A stretch of 64,000 nt of DNA from Sagittula salina (GCF_017813235.1 NZ_JAGISH010000007.1:62001-126000); one strand, 5' to 3'. Positions 9,118-17,932 are shown, counted from the stretch's first letter. Notes: a model not told the origin generated them from the letters alone. Numbers and translations are program-made.

Positions 9118-9945
9118 ATGACACGTACCATCCTTATCACCGGATGCTCTTCGGGCATCGGATATGACGCCGCCCACGGGATGCGTGCCCGTGGGTGGCG
9201 CGTCTTTGCCTCCTGTCGCCAGCAGGCGGACTGCGACAGGCTCAAGGCGGAGGGATTCGCAAGCCCGCGGATCGACTACACCGACAAGGACAGCATCGAA
9301 TCCGGGCTGGCGGAGGTTCTGGGGGCCACCGGCGGCACGCTGGACGCGCTGTTCAACAACGGCGCGCACGCCACGCCGGGGGCGCTGGAGGATCTGCCGA
9401 CCGATGCGCTGAGAGCGATTTTCGAAGCCAATGTCTTTGGCTGGCACGAGCTGACCCGCCGGTTGATCCCGGTGATGCGGGCGCAGGGGCACGGGCGGAT
9501 CGTCAATCACTCTTCCGTGTTGGGGCTGGTCGTCATGCCCTGGCGGGCGGCCTATAGCGCGACGAAATTTGCCGTTGAAGGGTTGACGGATACCCTCCGG
9601 GTGGAAATGGCAGGCACCGGCATTCATGTCGTGGCCCTGAATACGGGGCCGGTGACATCGAAGATCCGGGTGAACTCGATTCCTCATTTCGAACGCTGGG
9701 TCGATTGGCAAAGCTCCCCCCGCGCCGCGCAGTACCGCGAGAAGCTTCTGAAAAGACTTTACGAATCCCGGGGAAAGGATTTCTTTGAATTGCCGCCCTC
9801 GGCGGTGACGGCGAAGCTGATACGCGCCTGCGAAAGCCCCCGGCCGAGGCCCCGCTACTACGTGACGACCGCGACCCACCTCATGGGGGCGGCGCGGCGG
9901 CTCCTGACGACACGGCGGCTCGACTGGCTGGTGGCAAAGGGCTAG
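9118..9945 (+). CDS. SDR family oxidoreductase
   Basis: Short-chain dehydrogenase/reductase of 275 residues. The cofactor motif TGCSSGIG is at 8-15, NNGAH (the NNAG-type motif) at 80-84, the catalytic serine is probably Ser133, and the Y-x3-K pair is Tyr146/Lys150 in AAYSATKFA. Classical SDR length suggests one Rossmann domain without membrane segments. Substrate cannot be assigned; retinol/steroid-type SDRs are the closest in look. It follows the SH3 gene by 48 nt with no visible terminator, so cotranscription is possible. Confidence 0.9.
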   Translation: MTRTILITGCSSGIGYDAAHGMRARGWRVFASCRQQADCDRLKAEGFASPRIDYTDKDSIESGLAEVLGATGGTLDALFNNGAHATPGALEDLPTDALRAIFEANVFGWHELTRRLIPVMRAQGHGRIVNHSSVLGLVVMPWRAAYSATKFAVEGLTDTLRVEMAGTGIHVVALNTGPVTSKIRVNSIPHFERWVDWQSSPRAAQYREKLLKRLYESRGKDFFELPPSAVTAKLIRACESPRPRPRYYVTTATHLMGAARRLLTTRRLDWLVAKG

Positions 9946-10028
9946 GGGGTCGACCTTGGGCGCGACACACTGCGGCTTTGCTCCCTTTGCGGCAGGCGCT
10001 ATGTGAAGCCTATAGCCAAGGAGGCGAT

Positions 10029-10232
10029 ATGGCAGACGATCCTCTCTTCATCCTGATTGCGCTGGTGATGTTCGGCGTGGTGGGCATCCTGTTCTTCGGC
10101 ATCAGCAGTTTCGCCAAGGGTGGCGCTTTCAGCCGCAAATGGTCGAACCGCGCGATGCAGTGGCGCATCATGGCCCAATTCGTGGCGGTAGTGCTGATCC
10201 TGCTGTTCACCTATCTGCGCAGCAAGCACTGA
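10029..10232 (+). CDS. Twin-transmembrane small protein, HIG1-like
   Basis: A 67-residue protein with two hydrophobic helices (about 6-25 and 46-61) joined by the basic loop KGGAFSRKWSNRAMQWR, the layout of bacterial HIG1-domain proteins. The ATG at 10029 has a perfect AAGGAGG site 4 nt upstream, which decides the start over a longer reading from 9978. In mitochondria HIG1 proteins associate with respiratory complexes; a respiratory role here is inference. It precedes the adenosyltransferase gene by 33 nt and is probably in its operon. Confidence 0.85.
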   Translation: MADDPLFILIALVMFGVVGILFFGISSFAKGGAFSRKWSNRAMQWRIMAQFVAVVLILLFTYLRSKH

Positions 10233-10265
10233 CTGCGATAAGTCATTTACCACAAGGGGGGCGGC

Positions 10266-10838
10266 ATGGTCGTACTGAGCAAGATCTATACGCGCACTGG
10301 CGACACCGGCGAAACCGCGCTGGGCAATGGTACTCGGGTCAAGAAGTACGACCCGAGGGTGGAGGCCTATGGCACATCGGACGAGTTGAACTGCTTTGTC
10401 GGAATGGCCCGAACGGAGGCGGAGGGCGAGACAGACGCGGCGCTGTCGCGCATTCAGAACGACCTGTTCGACCTGGGCGCCGATCTGTGCCGTCCCGAGA
10501 TGGAGAAGGACGCGGAGGCCGAGTACCCGCCGCTGCGCATGGCCGACGCGCAGGTATCGCGGCTGGAATCCGAGATCGACGCCATGAACGCCCGGCTGGA
10601 GCCGCTGCGGTCCTTCGTTCTTCCCGGGGGTGCGCGTCTGTCGGCGCATCTGCACGTCTGCCGCACGGTGGCGCGCCGGGCGGAGCGGCTGGCGGTCGAG
10701 CTGGCTTCGGAGGAGACGGTGAACCCGGCGGCGGTAAAGTACCTCAACCGTCTGTCGGACTGGTTCTTCGTCGCGGCACGGATCGCGAATGACGAAGGCC
10801 GCGCGGACGTCTTGTGGGTTCCGGGGGCTAACCGCTAG
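10266..10838 (+). CDS. PduO-type ATP:cob(I)alamin adenosyltransferase
   Basis: Transfers the 5'-deoxyadenosyl group of ATP to cob(I)alamin or cob(I)yrinic acid diamide, making coenzyme B12. The 190-residue sequence has the N-terminal ATP-binding motif KIYTRTGDTGETALGNGTR, the VEAYGTSDELN segment, and the C-terminal FVLPGGARLSAHLHVCRTVA and RRAERL blocks that define the PduO/MMAB type. Length is normal. It follows the HIG1-like gene and is followed by a GC hairpin at 10868. Confidence 0.94.
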   Translation: MVVLSKIYTRTGDTGETALGNGTRVKKYDPRVEAYGTSDELNCFVGMARTEAEGETDAALSRIQNDLFDLGADLCRPEMEKDAEAEYPPLRMADAQVSRLESEIDAMNARLEPLRSFVLPGGARLSAHLHVCRTVARRAERLAVELASEETVNPAAVKYLNRLSDWFFVAARIANDEGRADVLWVPGANR

Positions 10839-10867
10839 TGTAGGTTGAAGACCCACCGTCAAGGGGG

Positions 10868-10885
10868 CCTCCGGGGCGCCGGAGG
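10868..10885 (+). terminator. Hairpin after the adenosyltransferase gene
   Basis: CCTCCGG, 4-nt loop, CCGGAGG, 30 nt past the stop; no good T-run follows. Lies between convergent genes. Confidence 0.5.
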
Positions 10886-10937
10886 CGGCGGTGTTCATGA
10901 GTATTTGAACCGAGAAAAAGCGGGGGCCGGGCCCCTG

Positions 10938-12293
10938 TCAAACTGCTTCGGCTTCCAGCCAGACGCCGCCCTCGGGGCGGAGGGTGAGGATCATCACCGG
11001 TTCCGGCTCGCGGCCCTTCACTGGCGTGAAACGGAAGTTTGCCACCAGCGAGGCAAGAATGATGACCGCCTCCTGCAGGGCAAAGCTCGCCCCGATGCAG
11101 ATGCGCGGCCCGTCGCCAAAGGGCAGGTAAGCGTAGCGCTCGGGCTTTTCCTGCCAACGGTCGGGGCGGAAGGCGTCCGGGTCCTCCCACAGCAGGCGGT
11201 TCCGGTGCAGCGCGTAGATCGGCAGGATCACCGTGTCGGCGCGACGGATCTCTCGGCCGCAAAGCGTATCGGGTGCCATGGCGGTGCGCGATACCAGCCC
11301 GGCGGGCGGATAAAGGCGCAGCGCCTCGTCGATGACGTGCCGGGTGAAGGGCAGGCGGGCGACATCTTCGCCGGTTGCGGTCTCGCCTGAGAGCACGGCC
11401 TGCGCCTCGGCCCGGAGACGGTCCTGCGCCTGCTGGTCGAAGGCCAGAAGGTAAAGCGACCAGGACAGGGTGAGGGCCGTGGTTTCATGTCCGGCGACGA
11501 TGAAGGTCAGCAGGTTGTCGCGCAGTTCCGCCGGGGACATCGCCCGCCCGGTTTCCGGGTCAGAGCCCGATTGCAGCAGGTCCATAAGATCCGGCACACC
11601 CTCGGAGGGCCGCTCGGCCCGCGCGGCGATGGCGCGATCTGCCATGCCCTTCATCTGCGCCACGCCCCCGGCAAAAAAGGCTCGCCCCGGACGCGGCACC
11701 CAGTCCGGCAGCCCGAGAATGTCAAAAAGCGAGACTTTCCCCGCTTCAGCGATATAGGCGTCGATTGCCTTGTGCACGCCATCGCGGTCAAAGGCCCGGT
11801 CGCCGGAGAAGGTCACGTCCGAGATCACGTCGAAGGTGGTGCTGACCATCTCGTCGAGGAAATTCAGCGCGCGCGGCCCGGCCGCGCGGATGCGGTCGAT
11901 GGAGCGGCCCGCCGCAGCGCTCATCACGGGGGCGAGGTTCAACACGTTGCGATGGGTGAAGACCGGCGCGGCAGTGCGGCGTTGCCAGCGCCAGTGCGCG
12001 CCCTCCGCGACAAAGAGGCTTTCCCCAATGGCGGGGCGTAGCAGGTTCTTTGTAACGAGGCTTTTAGGGTAATTGTCGAGGTTCTCCAGCAGCACCCGGC
12101 GAATGGCGCCGGGATCCATGACCATGTGCCACCGCTTTCCGGTGCGGCCCGAAACCATCGGCTGACGGGTCGCGATTTCCGGAATGATCGACAGCACGTT
12201 GCGCCGGGTGGCCTGCAACGAGGCCCAGATGCCCATGGGTTGAGTGACGAGGGGCACGCGGACAGGCAGGCGGGGCGGCGTCATCTCGGTCAT
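10938..12293 (-). CDS. Cytochrome P450
   Basis: Haem-thiolate monooxygenase of 451 residues without an N-terminal membrane anchor. The I-helix oxygen-binding motif AGHETT is at 267-272, the K-helix ExxR at 323-326, and the haem-ligand motif PFGDGPRICIG at 391-401 with Cys399. The ATG at 12293 (MTEMTPPRLP) gives normal length and start; the frame is open further upstream but that part is not P450-like. The C-terminal half resembles fatty-acid/alkane-type P450s, yet substrate cannot be assigned. No ferredoxin or reductase gene is adjacent, so redox partners are encoded elsewhere. Confidence 0.94.
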   Translation of the reverse strand: MTEMTPPRLPVRVPLVTQPMGIWASLQATRRNVLSIIPEIATRQPMVSGRTGKRWHMVMDPGAIRRVLLENLDNYPKSLVTKNLLRPAIGESLFVAEGAHWRWQRRTAAPVFTHRNVLNLAPVMSAAAGRSIDRIRAAGPRALNFLDEMVSTTFDVISDVTFSGDRAFDRDGVHKAIDAYIAEAGKVSLFDILGLPDWVPRPGRAFFAGGVAQMKGMADRAIAARAERPSEGVPDLMDLLQSGSDPETGRAMSPAELRDNLLTFIVAGHETTALTLSWSLYLLAFDQQAQDRLRAEAQAVLSGETATGEDVARLPFTRHVIDEALRLYPPAGLVSRTAMAPDTLCGREIRRADTVILPIYALHRNRLLWEDPDAFRPDRWQEKPERYAYLPFGDGPRICIGASFALQEAVIILASLVANFRFTPVKGREPEPVMILTLRPEGGVWLEAEAV

Positions 12294-12432
12294 CGTGTCG
12301 GACTTTCGCGGGGGGCGTGGGCCTGTGGTATCCCTGCAAACATAGGCGGGAATGCGCCATTGACAAAGGGGCCCGCAATTGCACGTCAACCCATGCTGCG
12401 CTACGGGACGAAAGAGCCACCCGGGGATGATT

Positions 12433-13032
12433 ATGTTTCGTGTTCTTGCCATTCTGACCCTCATGCTGGGCCTTTCTGCCTGCACAGATGCCACGCAGGA
12501 CCTGGCGCGGCCGGTCGAACCCTTGGGCAATTTCACGCTGGGTCACGCCATCGTGGTCGCGCCGAACGTGCAAAAGCTGCTGGTGTCGCGGGAGGCCAGT
12601 TCCGAGGAGTGGATCGAAGCGGTGGACGCCGCCATCGAGAAGCGCTTCCGCCGCTACTCGGGCGGCAGGTTCTACCACTTCGGCCTCTCGGTCGAGGCCT
12701 ATTCCCTGCCGCCGCCAGTGGTGCCGGGGAAGTCCGCGCTGGCCCTGCGGCTGACGGTCTGGGATGACGCAGCAAAGCGCAAGCTGAACGAGGAAACCGA
12801 GGTCATCCAGGTGATCCAGGTCTTCGAAACCCGGCTCGGGCTGACCCGCGAGGAGCAGATCCAGCGGCTGGCCGATCAGGCGGCACTGCAGATCGAAGAC
12901 TGGCTCCGCGAGAGGATGACGGAGGACGACTGGTTCCGTGCGCCAGGGGGCGACATACCGGCCGATGCCATCGTGCTGCCGGCGGACGCGCCGGTTCCCG
13001 CCACAGCAGGCGCCGCACCGCCACAGGGCTGA
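12433..13032 (+). CDS. Putative outer-membrane lipoprotein
   Basis: A 199-residue protein that starts MFRVLAILTLMLGLSACTDA, with a short hydrophobic signal and the lipobox LSAC at about residues 15-18, so lipidation at that Cys is expected. The mature part is mixed alpha/beta, with an Asp/Glu-rich helical stretch near ETEVIQVIQVFETR and a Pro/Ala-rich tail. Start 12433 is preferred because GGGGA sits 5 nt upstream; ATG at 12427 is possible. No family recognised beyond 'hypothetical lipoprotein'. It stands alone between the P450 gene (divergent) and tuf. Confidence 0.75.
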   Translation: MFRVLAILTLMLGLSACTDATQDLARPVEPLGNFTLGHAIVVAPNVQKLLVSREASSEEWIEAVDAAIEKRFRRYSGGRFYHFGLSVEAYSLPPPVVPGKSALALRLTVWDDAAKRKLNEETEVIQVIQVFETRLGLTREEQIQRLADQAALQIEDWLRERMTEDDWFRAPGGDIPADAIVLPADAPVPATAGAAPPQG

Positions 13033-13041
13033 TGGAACGGC

Positions 13042-13070
13042 TTGATTTTTGGTCTCCGACTCAATAAACG
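13042..13070 (+). promoter_or_regulatory. Promoter of tuf copy 1
   Basis: TTGATT, 17-nt spacer, TAAACG; predicted start about 55 nt before the tuf ATG. Confidence 0.6.
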
Positions 13071-13130
13071 GCGCGCGATGGAAACCCGGGCCCGCCAGTG
13101 TGGCCCCCGAACCACGAGGCGTCTGACAAG

Positions 13131-14306
13131 ATGGCAAAAGGTAAGTTTGAACGCAGCAAGCCGCACTGCAACATCGGCACGATCGGTCACGTTGACCACG
13201 GCAAGACCACGCTGACGGCGGCGATCACCAAGTACTTTGGTGATTTCAAGGCCTACGACCAGATCGACGGCGCGCCGGAAGAGAAGGCCCGCGGGATCAC
13301 CATCTCGACCGCGCACGTGGAATACGAGACCGAGGCGCGTCACTACGCGCACGTGGACTGCCCCGGGCACGCCGACTACGTGAAGAACATGATCACGGGT
13401 GCGGCGCAGATGGACGGCGCGATCCTCGTGGTCAACGCGGCCGACGGCCCGATGCCGCAGACGCGCGAGCACATCCTGCTCGGCCGTCAGGTGGGCATCC
13501 CCGCCATGGTCGTGTTCATGAACAAGGTCGACCAGGTGGACGACGAGGAACTGCTCGAGCTCGTGGAAATGGAAATCCGCGAACTGCTGTCGGCCTACGA
13601 CTTCCCGGGCGACGACATTCCGATCATCGCGGGCTCCGCGCTGGCCGCAATGGAAGGCCGTGACCCCGAGATCGGCGAGAACAAGATCCGCGAACTGATG
13701 GCGGCCGTGGACGAGTACATCCCGCAGCCGGCGCGCGCCGTGGACCAGCCGTTCCTGATGCCGATCGAGGACGTATTCTCGATCTCCGGTCGTGGCACCG
13801 TGGTCACCGGCCGCGTGGAGCGTGGCGTGGTGAACGTCGGCGACGAACTGGAAATCATCGGCATCAAGGACACGCAGAAGACCACCTGCACCGGCGTCGA
13901 GATGTTCCGCAAGCTGCTGGATCGCGGCGAAGCGGGCGACAACATCGGCGCGCTGCTGCGCGGCATCGACCGTGACGCGGTCGAGCGCGGTCAGGTTCTG
14001 TGCAAGCCGGGTTCGGTGAAGCCGCACACGAAGTTCGAGTGCGAGGTCTACATCCTGACGAAGGAAGAAGGCGGCCGTCACACCCCGTTCTTCAAGAACT
14101 ACCGTCCGCAGTTCTACTTCCGCACGACCGACGTGACGGGCACCGTCGAACTGCCGGAAGGCACGGAGATGGTGATGCCGGGCGACAACCTGAAGTTCGA
14201 GGTCGAGCTGATCGCGCCGATCGCGATGGAAGACGGCCTGCGCTTCGCCATCCGCGAAGGCGGCCGCACCGTCGGCTCCGGCGTCGTGTCGAAAATCCTC
14301 GCATAA
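13131..14306 (+). CDS. tuf: Elongation factor Tu, copy 1
   Basis: GTPase that delivers aminoacyl-tRNA to the ribosome A site. It has 391 residues with P-loop GHVDHGKT, switch II DCPGH and NKVD guanine-specificity motif. The ATG at 13131 is where identity to the second copy (39432-40607) begins; upstream sequences differ completely. The two proteins are identical and the genes appear identical base for base, including the terminator. This copy stands alone with its own promoter, upstream of tRNA-Trp, secE and nusG, the usual second tuf location in proteobacteria. Confidence 0.98.
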   Translation: MAKGKFERSKPHCNIGTIGHVDHGKTTLTAAITKYFGDFKAYDQIDGAPEEKARGITISTAHVEYETEARHYAHVDCPGHADYVKNMITGAAQMDGAILVVNAADGPMPQTREHILLGRQVGIPAMVVFMNKVDQVDDEELLELVEMEIRELLSAYDFPGDDIPIIAGSALAAMEGRDPEIGENKIRELMAAVDEYIPQPARAVDQPFLMPIEDVFSISGRGTVVTGRVERGVVNVGDELEIIGIKDTQKTTCTGVEMFRKLLDRGEAGDNIGALLRGIDRDAVERGQVLCKPGSVKPHTKFECEVYILTKEEGGRHTPFFKNYRPQFYFRTTDVTGTVELPEGTEMVMPGDNLKFEVELIAPIAMEDGLRFAIREGGRTVGSGVVSKILA

Positions 14307-14325
14307 TTCGCTTCGGTGAATGACG

Positions 14326-14352
14326 AAAAGGCCGCCTCCGGGCGGCCTTTTT
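14326..14352 (+). terminator. Terminator of tuf copy 1
   Basis: GGCCGCC, loop TCCG, GGCGGCC, then five T, preceded by four A. Confidence 0.92.
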
Positions 14353-14390
14353 GTTTGCCGCAGCCAGCCCAGTCGAGCCACGGCATCAAA

Positions 14391-14646
14391 GCAGAGCCTT
14401 TTGTGTCGGTGGCGGCAGGGTGTCGGGGCTGTCCTGACATTGCCCGCGCCACATCGGTAGAAATTCAGAAGGGCGCTCCGAAAAGGGCGCCCTTGTTCCG
14501 TAATCTGAGGGTGATGCGCGAAGAGTCTCACAATATCCCAGAAAACAAATTTCATTCTTGATCCTGAACAAGGTGCGACGGGCTCTCGCCTGCGACAATA
14601 CAGGTGTTGGGATAGTCGCCGGTTGGCGCAGTCAGGAGGATTTCAA
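14391..14646. other. Intergenic region with one hairpin
   Basis: No gene seen. A stem AAGGGCGC/GCGCCCTT (14469-14494) is present without a T-run. The end of the region carries the AGGAGG site of the next gene. Confidence 0.5.
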
Positions 14647-15663
14647 ATGAAGAATAAAAGGCTTCTTCTTACCACGGCTTTGGTTGCCTTGATGGTGGCT
14701 GGTGCGGTTGTCGTCGCGCCAATGATCGATCCGGATCAGGCCGCGTGGGCGGATGGTCACGGCTCCGGTGGTTCGGGCGGGTCAGGTGGTTCGGGCGGCG
14801 GTGGCGGTTCGGGCGGCGGGGGCTCTGGCTCCGGTGGTTCAGGGGGTTCGGGGGGCTCGGGTGGCCATGACGGTGGTTCCAGCGGTCACGACAGTGGCTC
14901 CAGCGGCCATGACAGCGGATCAAGCCATTCGGGTGGCTCAGGCAGCGGGCGCAAGTCGCTGGAAGAGTTGGGGCTGACGCAGGAAGATGTCGACGGCCAC
15001 GGCTCCAGCGGGCGGTCCCAGCGCGAGGACAAGCCGCCATCGTCACACTCCGGCGGAAGCAGCGGGTCGGGTTCCTCCGGCGGGCAGAGTGGCCAGTCCG
15101 GGCAGGGGCATTCCGGCCAGAGCGGCGGGTCCGGTCAGGGCGGTCCGGGGGCGGAGTCCGAGGGGCGGGGGCCACAGGCGGGAACGCCGTCGGCAGGCGG
15201 GTCGCCACCGTGGTCTCATGAAGGCATCCCCGAGGTCGAACTTGGCCGCCTGAACGTTGCGCGCAGCCCGGATGCGGTGCTGGATCGTGCCTATGCCGAA
15301 GCGTTGCTGACGCTGCCCGGCTCGGCCGCATTTTATAACCAGCCGCTCGAGGACATTCTGGTGGCGCTCAGGACAGAGTGGAACGACCTGTCACTGGTCG
15401 ACAGCCCGCTTGCCAACCTCGCCCTTCTGGAGGACGCCATGGACGGGTCGATCGATCTGTCGTCGGCGGGCATCAACAACAACGTCGGCACCCTGTCGGC
15501 CCTCTTCCTCGGCATGGCCTCGGACAAGACCCTGCCGATACACTTGGAAACCGTACAGGCGCTGGAAGTGATCTTCGGAATCGACCTTTCCGACGCCGAT
15601 GCTGCGGCACTGGCGACACAGGCCGAAGCCGTCCGTGAAGCGGTATTGGAGGGACACGGTTGA
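14647..15663 (+). CDS. Secreted Gly/Ser-rich protein with a helical C-terminal domain
   Basis: A 338-residue protein with a signal peptide (MKNKRLLLTTALVALMVAGA, hydrophobic to about residue 28). A low-complexity Gly/Ser/His region follows to about residue 190, built on GGSG and SGHDSGS repeats. The last ~140 residues form a non-repetitive, largely helical domain with RSPDAVLDRAYAEALLTLPG and VQALEVIFGIDLSDADAAAL. The ATG at 14647 is fixed by AGGAGG 6 nt upstream. I recognise no family. It precedes an outer-membrane barrel gene by 78 nt, so surface or extracellular location is plausible. Confidence 0.75.
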   Translation: MKNKRLLLTTALVALMVAGAVVVAPMIDPDQAAWADGHGSGGSGGSGGSGGGGGSGGGGSGSGGSGGSGGSGGHDGGSSGHDSGSSGHDSGSSHSGGSGSGRKSLEELGLTQEDVDGHGSSGRSQREDKPPSSHSGGSSGSGSSGGQSGQSGQGHSGQSGGSGQGGPGAESEGRGPQAGTPSAGGSPPWSHEGIPEVELGRLNVARSPDAVLDRAYAEALLTLPGSAAFYNQPLEDILVALRTEWNDLSLVDSPLANLALLEDAMDGSIDLSSAGINNNVGTLSALFLGMASDKTLPIHLETVQALEVIFGIDLSDADAAALATQAEAVREAVLEGHG

Positions 15664-15741
15664 TCCGCACCCCACTCCGGCGTTACTTGTCGGGGTGGGG
15701 CCCTGTCTCGGGGCATGAAACCAGGTGGTTAAGGTTATAGC

Positions 15742-16491
15742 ATGCACAACATCTTTCAATCCGGCCGGTCCTTGACTGCCGTTGCGGCGCTGGCCGTCCT
15801 GTCCCTGCCCGCCGTCGCACAGGCGCAGGATTATGCAAAATTCCAGCTCGGCGTTCTGGCGCCGGAAGCGAACGACGCCTACTGGCTGCCGCCGGGTTAT
15901 CCGGGAAGCGACCCGCGGGTTAACTTCGGACTCGGTGATCTGGACAAGGTCGGTTTCGCCAGCGCTGCGGTCGGTCGCAGCTTTCAGAACGGCCTGCGCG
16001 CGGATCTCGAGCTTTTGGTGACCGGCAAGGCCGACGCCACCGGCGACTGTTCCAGCGCCTCCGACGGCACACCCTGCTCGGGTCACGCCGATATCAGCGA
16101 TGCAACCGTGCGGACTTCGGCGCTGCTGGCGAATGTCAGCTACGAGTTCATGCAGGGCGCCAAGGTCCAGCCCTACGTGACGGCGGGTGCCGGCGTGGCC
16201 TGGAACAAGCTCAGCGACTGGACGCGCTCGAATCCCGCCGCCACCCGCCCGGAGCGGACCTTTGATGGCGATACGCAGCAGAACTTTGCTTGGACAGCGG
16301 GTGTCGGTGCTTCTTATGAGATTGCGGCGGCCGGCCGTCCGATGTTCCTGGATGTATCGTGGCGCTATTTCGACTTCGGTGAAGTCGAAGGCGGAACAAA
16401 CCCGCAGGACACCGCAGCGGCCGCCACGAAGGGCCTGAACTTCGATCTGACCGGCCACGCGCTGGCCATGGGTCTGCGCATCCCCTTCTGA
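15742..16491 (+). CDS. Outer-membrane beta-barrel protein
   Basis: A 249-residue protein with a signal peptide ending in AVAQAQ (about residue 29), alternating amphipathic strands, and a C-terminal Phe (GLRIPF), the usual signal for barrel insertion by BAM. Conserved look: KVQPYVTAGAGVAWNKLS and FLDVSWRYFDFG, as in OmpA/OprF-like or Opacity-type small barrels (8 strands). There is no OmpA peptidoglycan-binding domain. Probably cotranscribed with the Gly/Ser-rich protein upstream; a hairpin follows at 16517. Confidence 0.82.
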   Translation: MHNIFQSGRSLTAVAALAVLSLPAVAQAQDYAKFQLGVLAPEANDAYWLPPGYPGSDPRVNFGLGDLDKVGFASAAVGRSFQNGLRADLELLVTGKADATGDCSSASDGTPCSGHADISDATVRTSALLANVSYEFMQGAKVQPYVTAGAGVAWNKLSDWTRSNPAATRPERTFDGDTQQNFAWTAGVGASYEIAAAGRPMFLDVSWRYFDFGEVEGGTNPQDTAAAATKGLNFDLTGHALAMGLRIPF

Positions 16492-16516
16492 GACGGGCAG
16501 CCCTGCGCCTTTGTCG

Positions 16517-16555
16517 CTGATAAAGAGGCCGTCCCATCGGGGGCGGCTTTATCAG
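16517..16555 (+). terminator. Hairpin after the barrel gene
   Basis: Outer arms CTGATAAAG and CTTTATCAG enclose an imperfect GC stem; it lies 25 nt past the stop. Confidence 0.65.
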
Positions 16556-16613
16556 TCTCAGGGACGCGTGCCCCGCCCACCCGAGAAGATGCAATTTCCT
16601 TGCCAAACCCCTC

Positions 16614-16642
16614 TTGATTTCGCCAGGCGGCCCGTGTACCTC
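16614..16642 (+). promoter_or_regulatory. Promoter of tRNA-Trp
   Basis: TTGATT, 17-nt spacer, TACCTC, about 30 nt before the tRNA 5' end. Confidence 0.5.
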
Positions 16643-16671
16643 GCGGGTCACGGTCACAATGCAGATCGGAT

Positions 16672-16747
16672 AGGGGTATAGCTCAGCTGGTAGAGCGACG
16701 GTCTCCAAAACCGTAGGTCGCGGGTTCGAACCCTGCTGCCCCTGCCA
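16672..16747 (+). tRNA. tRNA-Trp (CCA anticodon)
   Basis: A 76-nt cloverleaf with acceptor AGGGGTA/TGCCCCT, D stem GCTC/GAGC, anticodon stem ACGGT/ACCGT with loop CTCCAAA (anticodon CCA), T arm with TTCGAAC, discriminator G and an encoded CCA end. Its place upstream of secE-nusG is the common bacterial arrangement. Confidence 0.97.
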
Positions 16748-16816
16748 TTTTCCTTAAAGCAATCATTCAAGACGTCCGCTCCGGCAAGACCGCTGTTGGC
16801 GAACTTGTCGGGCACG

Positions 16817-16845
16817 AAAAAAGGGCCGCCCGAAGGCGACCCCTT
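16817..16845 (-). terminator. Terminator of the acidic repeat protein gene
   Basis: On the minus strand AAGGGGTCGCC, loop TTCG, GGCGGCCCTT followed by TTTT, 21 nt beyond the stop at 16866. Confidence 0.75.
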
Positions 16846-16865
16846 GTGTTCGGTCAAAGGCTTGC

Positions 16866-17336
16866 TCAGCCGTTGTCGGCGCTCAGGTATGCTTCCATCT
16901 CGCGCTTCTTGTCGTTCTCGTTGCCGTCGCCATTGGCGATGTTCACCAGCGCGCTCTTCTGCTCGTCGGTGAGTGTCTCGATGCTCACGTCAGGCAGGAA
17001 AGATGCGATCACGTTGTCGTAGAAGTCCGGATCGGCCGGTTCCATGGTGCCTTCGGCTTCCATTTCGGCGGCTTCCTCAGCCGGCACGACCTTTACAGAG
17101 GTGGTCATTTCGGGGGAGTTGAACTCGCCCAGATAAGCGCGCATCTGCTCTTCTTTCTCCGCTTCCGTGTTGGAACCGGCGATATTCATCAGGGCGCCGA
17201 CCTGTTCGTCGTTCAGAGTCGAGACGTCGACATCCGGAAGGTAGGTGTTGATGGTGGTGGCTTCGTAGTCGGTTGCTGCGAAGGCGCCGGTTGCGACGAT
17301 GGACATCAGGGCGGTTGCGGTCAGAAAGCGTTTCAT
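16866..17336 (-). CDS. Secreted acidic protein with two internal repeats
   Basis: A 156-residue protein with a signal peptide (MKRFLTATALMSIVATGAFA). The mature part holds two repeats of about 45 residues: YLPDVDVSTLNDEQVGALMN and FLPDVSIETLTDEQKSALVN, each followed by an NIA motif, a charged Glu/Lys/Asn stretch and a terminal AYL. A Glu/Ala-rich linker separates them. The mature protein is strongly acidic. Start 17336 is supported by AAGGAG 9 nt upstream. No known family is recognised; the periplasm is the likely location. It lies on the opposite strand between tRNA-Trp and secE. Confidence 0.78.
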   Translation of the reverse strand: MKRFLTATALMSIVATGAFAATDYEATTINTYLPDVDVSTLNDEQVGALMNIAGSNTEAEKEEQMRAYLGEFNSPEMTTSVKVVPAEEAAEMEAEGTMEPADPDFYDNVIASFLPDVSIETLTDEQKSALVNIANGDGNENDKKREMEAYLSADNG

Positions 17337-17653
17337 AGGGTGGTCTCCTTTGCGGATCTCTAGGGGCGGGCAGTCATCGTCCCGCCTTCAGGAACACAAC
17401 ACCGCCGGGTCGATTCTGTTCCTGCGTTTCCCAGAAAAAATTCTGCAATTACAAACGCGTGATCGAATCGTGACCACCACCAGAGAGCCGCCTGACGATA
17501 GCCCCCGGCGAGGTCGACTCCCGGCGGCGTGCCGTGTCGATGGCGGATAAACACGGGTGACGGGGGTACGGTTCCAACGGGATCGGGACGGCAGGCGGAG
17601 CGCGTCGGGATGCCGCGCTCGGGCGCGGCCCGGATGGACAGTGCCCCGGCCGC
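17337..17653. other. Intergenic region between the acidic protein and secE
   Basis: No gene is supported here. Its first part is the 5' leader of the minus-strand gene; the rest precedes the secE promoter at 17654. Confidence 0.5.
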
Positions 17654-17682
17654 TTGCGTTTTCACCGCCGCGCGGGTACATG
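17654..17682 (+). promoter_or_regulatory. Promoter of secE
   Basis: TTGCGT, 17-nt spacer, TACATG; predicted start about 43 nt before the secE ATG. Confidence 0.5.
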
Positions 17683-17731
17683 CCCATCAACCAGCGCGGC
17701 TTTGCGCGACACGATACACGGGATCCGAGAC

Positions 17732-17932
17732 ATGGCCACGACCAACCCGCTCCAGTTCATCCAGCAGACGCGCGCCGAAGCGAGCAAGATCGTTTGGCCG
17801 GCACGCCGCGAAGTGATGCTGACCACGATCATGGTTCTTATCATGGCCAGCCTCGTCGGCATCTTCTTTGCGCTGGTCGACCTTGTGATCCGGTCCGGCC
17901 TGACCGGCGTTCTGACCTTCTTCGGCAGCTGA
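17732..17932 (+). CDS. secE: Preprotein translocase subunit SecE
   Basis: Small essential subunit of the SecYEG channel. It has 66 residues: an amphipathic N-terminal helix (FIQQTRAEASKIVWPARREV) and one membrane helix (VMLTTIMVLIMASLVGIFFA), the short single-TM form usual in alphaproteobacteria. The KIVWPxRxE motif is the SecE signature. The ATG at 17732 is preferred over a longer frame from 17654 because the signature region then sits at the normal distance from the N-terminus. Confidence 0.95.
   Translation: MATTNPLQFIQQTRAEASKIVWPARREVMLTTIMVLIMASLVGIFFALVDLVIRSGLTGVLTFFGS

Larger units (their letters stand above)
13131..14390 (+). repeat. 1260-bp direct repeat containing tuf (copy 1)
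   Basis: Matches 39432-40691 at a constant offset of 26301. Identity starts exactly at the ATG and runs about 84 nt past the stop; I saw only two mismatches, both after the terminator (near 14364 and 14380). Confidence 0.9.

Noticed and set aside
14755..15180. Gly/Ser-coding repeats considered as a CRISPR or satellite array
   Set aside because: Repeats are irregular and in frame with a signal-peptide protein; no constant repeat-spacer pattern.
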